Positions 61,765-64,000 of a stretch of DNA of 64,000 bases are shown piece by piece. The stretch's first letter is position 1. Each line of letters starts with the position of its first letter. Origin of the DNA: Phaeobacter sp. HF9A (GTDB taxonomy: Bacteria > Pseudomonadota > Alphaproteobacteria > Rhodobacterales > Rhodobacteraceae); NCBI RefSeq assembly GCF_011806385.1, contig NZ_JAATOX010000003.1, positions 23,813 through 87,812 on the forward strand. Direction: 5' to 3'. A program made the position numbers and the translations under genes. The notes beneath the pieces were generated by a model. That model did not search any database. It was not told where the DNA came from and saw only the letters and a list, made by a program, of their open reading frames with translations.

Positions 61765-62239
61765 ACTGTTCCCCTCAAAGAAACGCGCCGCCTTTACCCA
61801 GCCTGTATATTATATCGTGACGCAGTTGTCCGTATATGGTGTGCTCATAAAGTGTCGATCAAGCCGCTGCTGAATTTCTTCGCAAGACGAACGTCTTTAT
61901 GACATGCGCGAGACTTGGGACTTAGTGGCAATCGATACTCCGTACGCCGTCACAGTGGACATCGCAATCTACTACAGTGCTGGCAGAAAGTTTCCCTTTT
62001 GGGGTTGCATGGGGGGGCGGGCAGAACTCGTTGCGCCCAAGCTGTAGCTGCCGTTCATGCCGCCCGTAGCCGATGGCCACTTTGGGGCGGAGGTGCCGAG
62101 AAGCAAAGACACGACATTACCTTTGGCTGCATCGCTTACTTCCCTTGGTGAGTGGGCGATACTAATTTTTTTAGACAGCGAGCTGTTTAAGTGATGCAAA
62201 ATTTTAATCGATCTCTTTGGTCGAGCCTACTCGCCCAGT
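61765..62239. other. Intergenic, nothing recognised
   Basis: 475 bp. Contains AT-rich sequence suitable for the promoter of the minus-strand operon and a GC-rich middle (GCTGTAGCTGCCGTTCATGC near 62040) like the dispersed repeats. No supported gene. Confidence 0.4.
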
Positions 62240-62683
62240 TCAGAAGAACATATCTTTGAGAAACTGCCAGAGACCGAGGAGACCTAAAAGAATTCCAATC
62301 ACGCCTATGATTAACGACCAGGCGGCAACCCACGCTGGCACATATACATACGGGTCTCTGTGGTGAAGGTACCAGCACAAGCTACGCCAACCGGTTACTA
62401 ATTCGACGTCCAGTCTTGCACTCGAGTTCACTTTGCCCAGGCCCAAGTGTTCACGGACATCGTAGTCAGCTAAAGCAACTCCGTCTCCCTCTTCGTGTCC
62501 TAACCCCACAAAATAGCCGCTGCGCCCATCATGTGTAACCTTTAGGAGTGTATGCCGGTCAGCCCCGAGCCGGTCAGAACGAGAGAAACGGATGCGCCAG
62601 CGCCCGATGTCGGCTTCAGGCGGCTTGCGAATGATAAAATCTCGAGAGCTTTTAGGCATGCAATCGTCCGTCCCGTGCTTCAC
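62240..62683 (-). CDS. Small membrane protein of unknown function
   Basis: 147 residues (the start may be MPKSSRDFIIRKP at 62659). Soluble N-terminal part with RWRIRFSRSDRLGADRHTLL and DGRSGYFVGLGHEEGDG; a single C-terminal membrane region AWSLIIGVIGILLGLLGLWQ. Not recognised. Stands alone. Confidence 0.5.
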   Translation of the reverse strand: MKHGTDDCMPKSSRDFIIRKPPEADIGRWRIRFSRSDRLGADRHTLLKVTHDGRSGYFVGLGHEEGDGVALADYDVREHLGLGKVNSSARLDVELVTGWRSLCWYLHHRDPYVYVPAWVAAWSLIIGVIGILLGLLGLWQFLKDMFF

Positions 62684-63151
62684 CGCTTCATGTGAGAATG
62701 GTCAAGATGACTCTGCTAGACAATGTCAATTTGGGCTAAAATCACGACGTTTAAGTTTTCGGGGGTAAGGTTTGGCTAAGGCCTCTTCCTGATCGGCACG
62801 ATCCACCTTCTTCTTGATCTGAACCCAACTCATTGTCACACATGCCGATCGCCCGCTGCCTGCGCTTTTCTGACCTTGGCGTGCCAGATCATGCTGCATG
62901 ATGGAATGGATGTCCGGTCTCGGGAAGGTGCGCAGCCGATATGACTACCCCGGCTAACGCGGGGCGTTCTGTCGCCTCCCAGCGAAAGGTAGGAGGGGCC
63001 GCTCTCCGGTCAGACTACGTATCTTTGGATGTAGGTCATTCTTTATGAAGACTTGTATCAAAAAGATACATCGTTGGATCCGAGTGCTATTGAAAAGAAA
63101 AGATTTTTTGAGTTTTTGATAGGTGATGTCCGATGGAGCGCCACATTGTTG

Positions 63152-63185
63152 TGTCTGAACTGACCCATAGTTTGCCCATTTGGTG
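63152..63185 (+). repeat. Sequence resembling the left end of transposon A
   Basis: TGT at 63152, then CCCATAGTTTGCCCATTTGG from 63164, against CCCATAGTTCTGCCATTTTGG-like sequence in element A's left end. The TGT-to-CCCATA distance is 2 bp longer than in A. A second weaker TTGCCCACCGG follows at 63214. If real, it would be the left end of another element running out of the window. Confidence 0.4.
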
Positions 63186-63260
63186 CGGTTTGGTGTCCAC
63201 TATCACCGCATAGATTGCCCACCGGTCGATGTCAGGCACTGTTGATGTCCGTAGAAAAGC

Positions 63261-63294
63261 AACGGGCCTACCTGAAGAGGGTAGGCCCGTTTTC
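63261..63294. terminator. Terminator hairpin near the XRE gene
   Basis: ACGGGCCTACC / GGTAGGCCCGT stem of 11 bp with a short loop, T-run on the plus side (TTTTCTGTTT) and a shorter one on the minus side. It lies 34 bp past the stop of the minus-strand regulator and can terminate it. Confidence 0.7.
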
Positions 63295-63327
63295 TGTTTA
63301 TCTATTTGATTTTAAGAAGATAAATTT

Positions 63328-63558
63328 CTAATCGAGGTGTGTCAGTAGGGTATGAGCCTCGACGCCCAGCCCCTTCGCGACACGGTAGAGGTTGTCGATC
63401 GAGATATTCTGCTCAGACCGCTCTACAGCACTCAAATAGGTCCTGTTGAGGCCCGCTTCCTCGGCAAGGCGTTCCTGCGACCAGCCTTTCTCAGCACGAA
63501 GCAGCCGCATATTGCGGGCAAGTACGTCTCTCAGGGGGCTCTTGGGTGTCCGTTTCAC
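63328..63558 (-). CDS. XRE-family helix-turn-helix regulator
   Basis: 76 residues. Single HTH_3 domain: LARNMRLLRAEKGWSQERLA, EEAGLNRTYLSAVERSEQN, ISIDNLYRVAKGLGVEAHTL. This is the form found as controller of restriction-modification operons (C-protein-like). An hsdS-like scrap follows upstream (63586-63657), but in divergent orientation. Confidence 0.8.
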   Translation of the reverse strand: MKRTPKSPLRDVLARNMRLLRAEKGWSQERLAEEAGLNRTYLSAVERSEQNISIDNLYRVAKGLGVEAHTLLTHLD

Positions 63559-63585
63559 CCCCGATGCTATTGGCGAATGTCGGCT

Positions 63586-63657
63586 TTAACTCTACCGGTT
63601 TTAAGAGACATTCCGGTGCCCGATCTGGACGCCGAAGCACAGGAGAGGCAGCAATGA
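63586..63657 (+). pseudogene. Possible HsdS C-terminal scrap
   Basis: Short frame ending VLRDIPVPDLDAEAQERQQ and stop, like the end of type I restriction specificity subunits (the IP-PDL...EAQ motif). Its stop overlaps the next ATG as ATGA. Too short to be a gene. Confidence 0.35.
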
Positions 63658-63757
63658 TCATCGACTTGGTAAAACTGGAGAAACTCGCGGAAGAGATGGA
63701 GGGCTACCCGGGACTTCATTTTGAGTACTGGTTGTCAGAAGCGGGTGGCGGCGGGTG
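63654..63757 (+). pseudogene. 5' end of an unknown gene cut by an IS fragment
   Basis: Begins MIIDLVKLEKLAEEMEGYPG, then LHFEYWLSEAGGGGW, then runs into transposase sequence at 63758. Start overlaps the preceding stop. Function not recognised. Confidence 0.35.
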
Positions 63758-63928
63758 GATATCCCCTACCGTGGCGGCGCGGGTCCGCTGAACCTGCTGA
63801 TCGACAGCACCGGTATCAAGGCTGAGGGCGAAGGTGAGTGGAATGCCCGTAAGCACGGTGGTTCCAAGCGCCGTATCTGGCGCAAGATACACATCGGCAT
63901 CGACGAGGAAACGCTGGAGGTCCGGTAA
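63758..63928 (+). pseudogene. IS5-family transposase fragment
   Basis: In-frame PYRGGAGPLNLLIDSTGIKA then EGEGEWNARKHGGSKRRIWR and KIHIGIDEETLEVR, stop. This is the first catalytic Asp region (LIDSTGIK) of IS5-type transposases. Both ends are missing. The following 70 bp look like the edge of another IS on the minus strand. Confidence 0.8.
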
Positions 63929-64000
63929 TCCCCCCGTTTCTGCGGGGACTTGGTCGTAGAATTTACGCGGCCGTTCTCAGTTTCTGGGCGGGGGTCATCC

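Larger units (their letters stand above)
62684..63327. other. Non-coding stretch with a transposon-end-like sequence
   Basis: 644 bp without a supported gene. Holds GC-rich potential RNA structure at 62935-63030, the end-like sequence at 63152-63185 and a terminator at 63261-63294. Confidence 0.45.

Noticed and set aside
62935..63030. Possible structured RNA in a GC-rich intergenic stretch
   Set aside because: Some hairpins can be drawn but no known RNA family, promoter or conserved layout could be recognised.

Overview
The window is high-GC DNA from an alphaproteobacterium, most likely a Rhodobacterales (Roseobacter-group) species. The grounds are the protein styles (DUF1489 next to dnaE, class II RNR NrdJ, peptide ABC/gamma-glutamyltransferase operon) and codon bias. 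About 19 kb of ordinary chromosome is followed by 45 kb of accessory DNA.

1-19.1 kb, chromosome: end of an aldehyde dehydrogenase gene, a GlmU-like uridylyltransferase domain protein, a PuuB-like FAD oxidase and a cupin (+ strand). Then comes a seven-gene minus-strand operon for uptake and hydrolysis of (probably gamma-glutamyl) peptides with a divergent IclR regulator, then dnaE, a DUF1489 gene and nrdJ.

19.16-42.14 kb, Tn7-like element A. I could define both ends. They are inverted, TGT-starting termini with a shared CCCATA block and GCCATT-type repeats, flanked by a perfect 5-bp target duplication (GGGAT at 19154-19158 and 42140-42144). The element sits 17 bp after the nrdJ stop and has separated nrdJ from its terminator, now at 42217-42244. 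It carries a metallophosphoesterase, tniQ, tnsC, tnsB, tnsA and a Ner-like regulator. It also carries a complete, unusual type III CRISPR-Cas locus: HD-less Cas10 with a GGDE palm motif, three large RAMP proteins carrying about five RAMP-like domains, a membrane protein, Cas2, a reverse transcriptase-Cas1 fusion, Cas6, two short arrays with different repeat variants, and a solitary repeat ahead of the membrane protein gene. Remnants of IS110, IS630 and another IS, a CBASS cyclase fragment and an ArsR fragment lie at its edges.

42.14-50.4 kb: a mosaic of small genes. These are an EamA transporter, a GFA-family protein with a divergent YafY/WYL regulator, a Panacea toxin-antitoxin candidate, an amber-interrupted HTH gene, LysR plus DJ-1/PfpI, and an AAC(3)-like acetyltransferase. 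A 139-bp inverted repeat brackets part of it.

50.5-57.5 kb: a second, divergent Tn7-like module B (metallophosphoesterase, Ner-like regulator, tnsA, tnsB, tnsC, frameshifted tniQ) in the opposite orientation to A. I could not define its ends.

57.5-64 kb: a three-gene candidate defence operon (nuclease-NTPase, membrane protein, unknown), a small membrane protein, an XRE regulator and IS5-like debris.

The main point is the physical union of an RT-Cas1 type III CRISPR system with a Tn7-like transposon inserted at the nrdJ 3' end.
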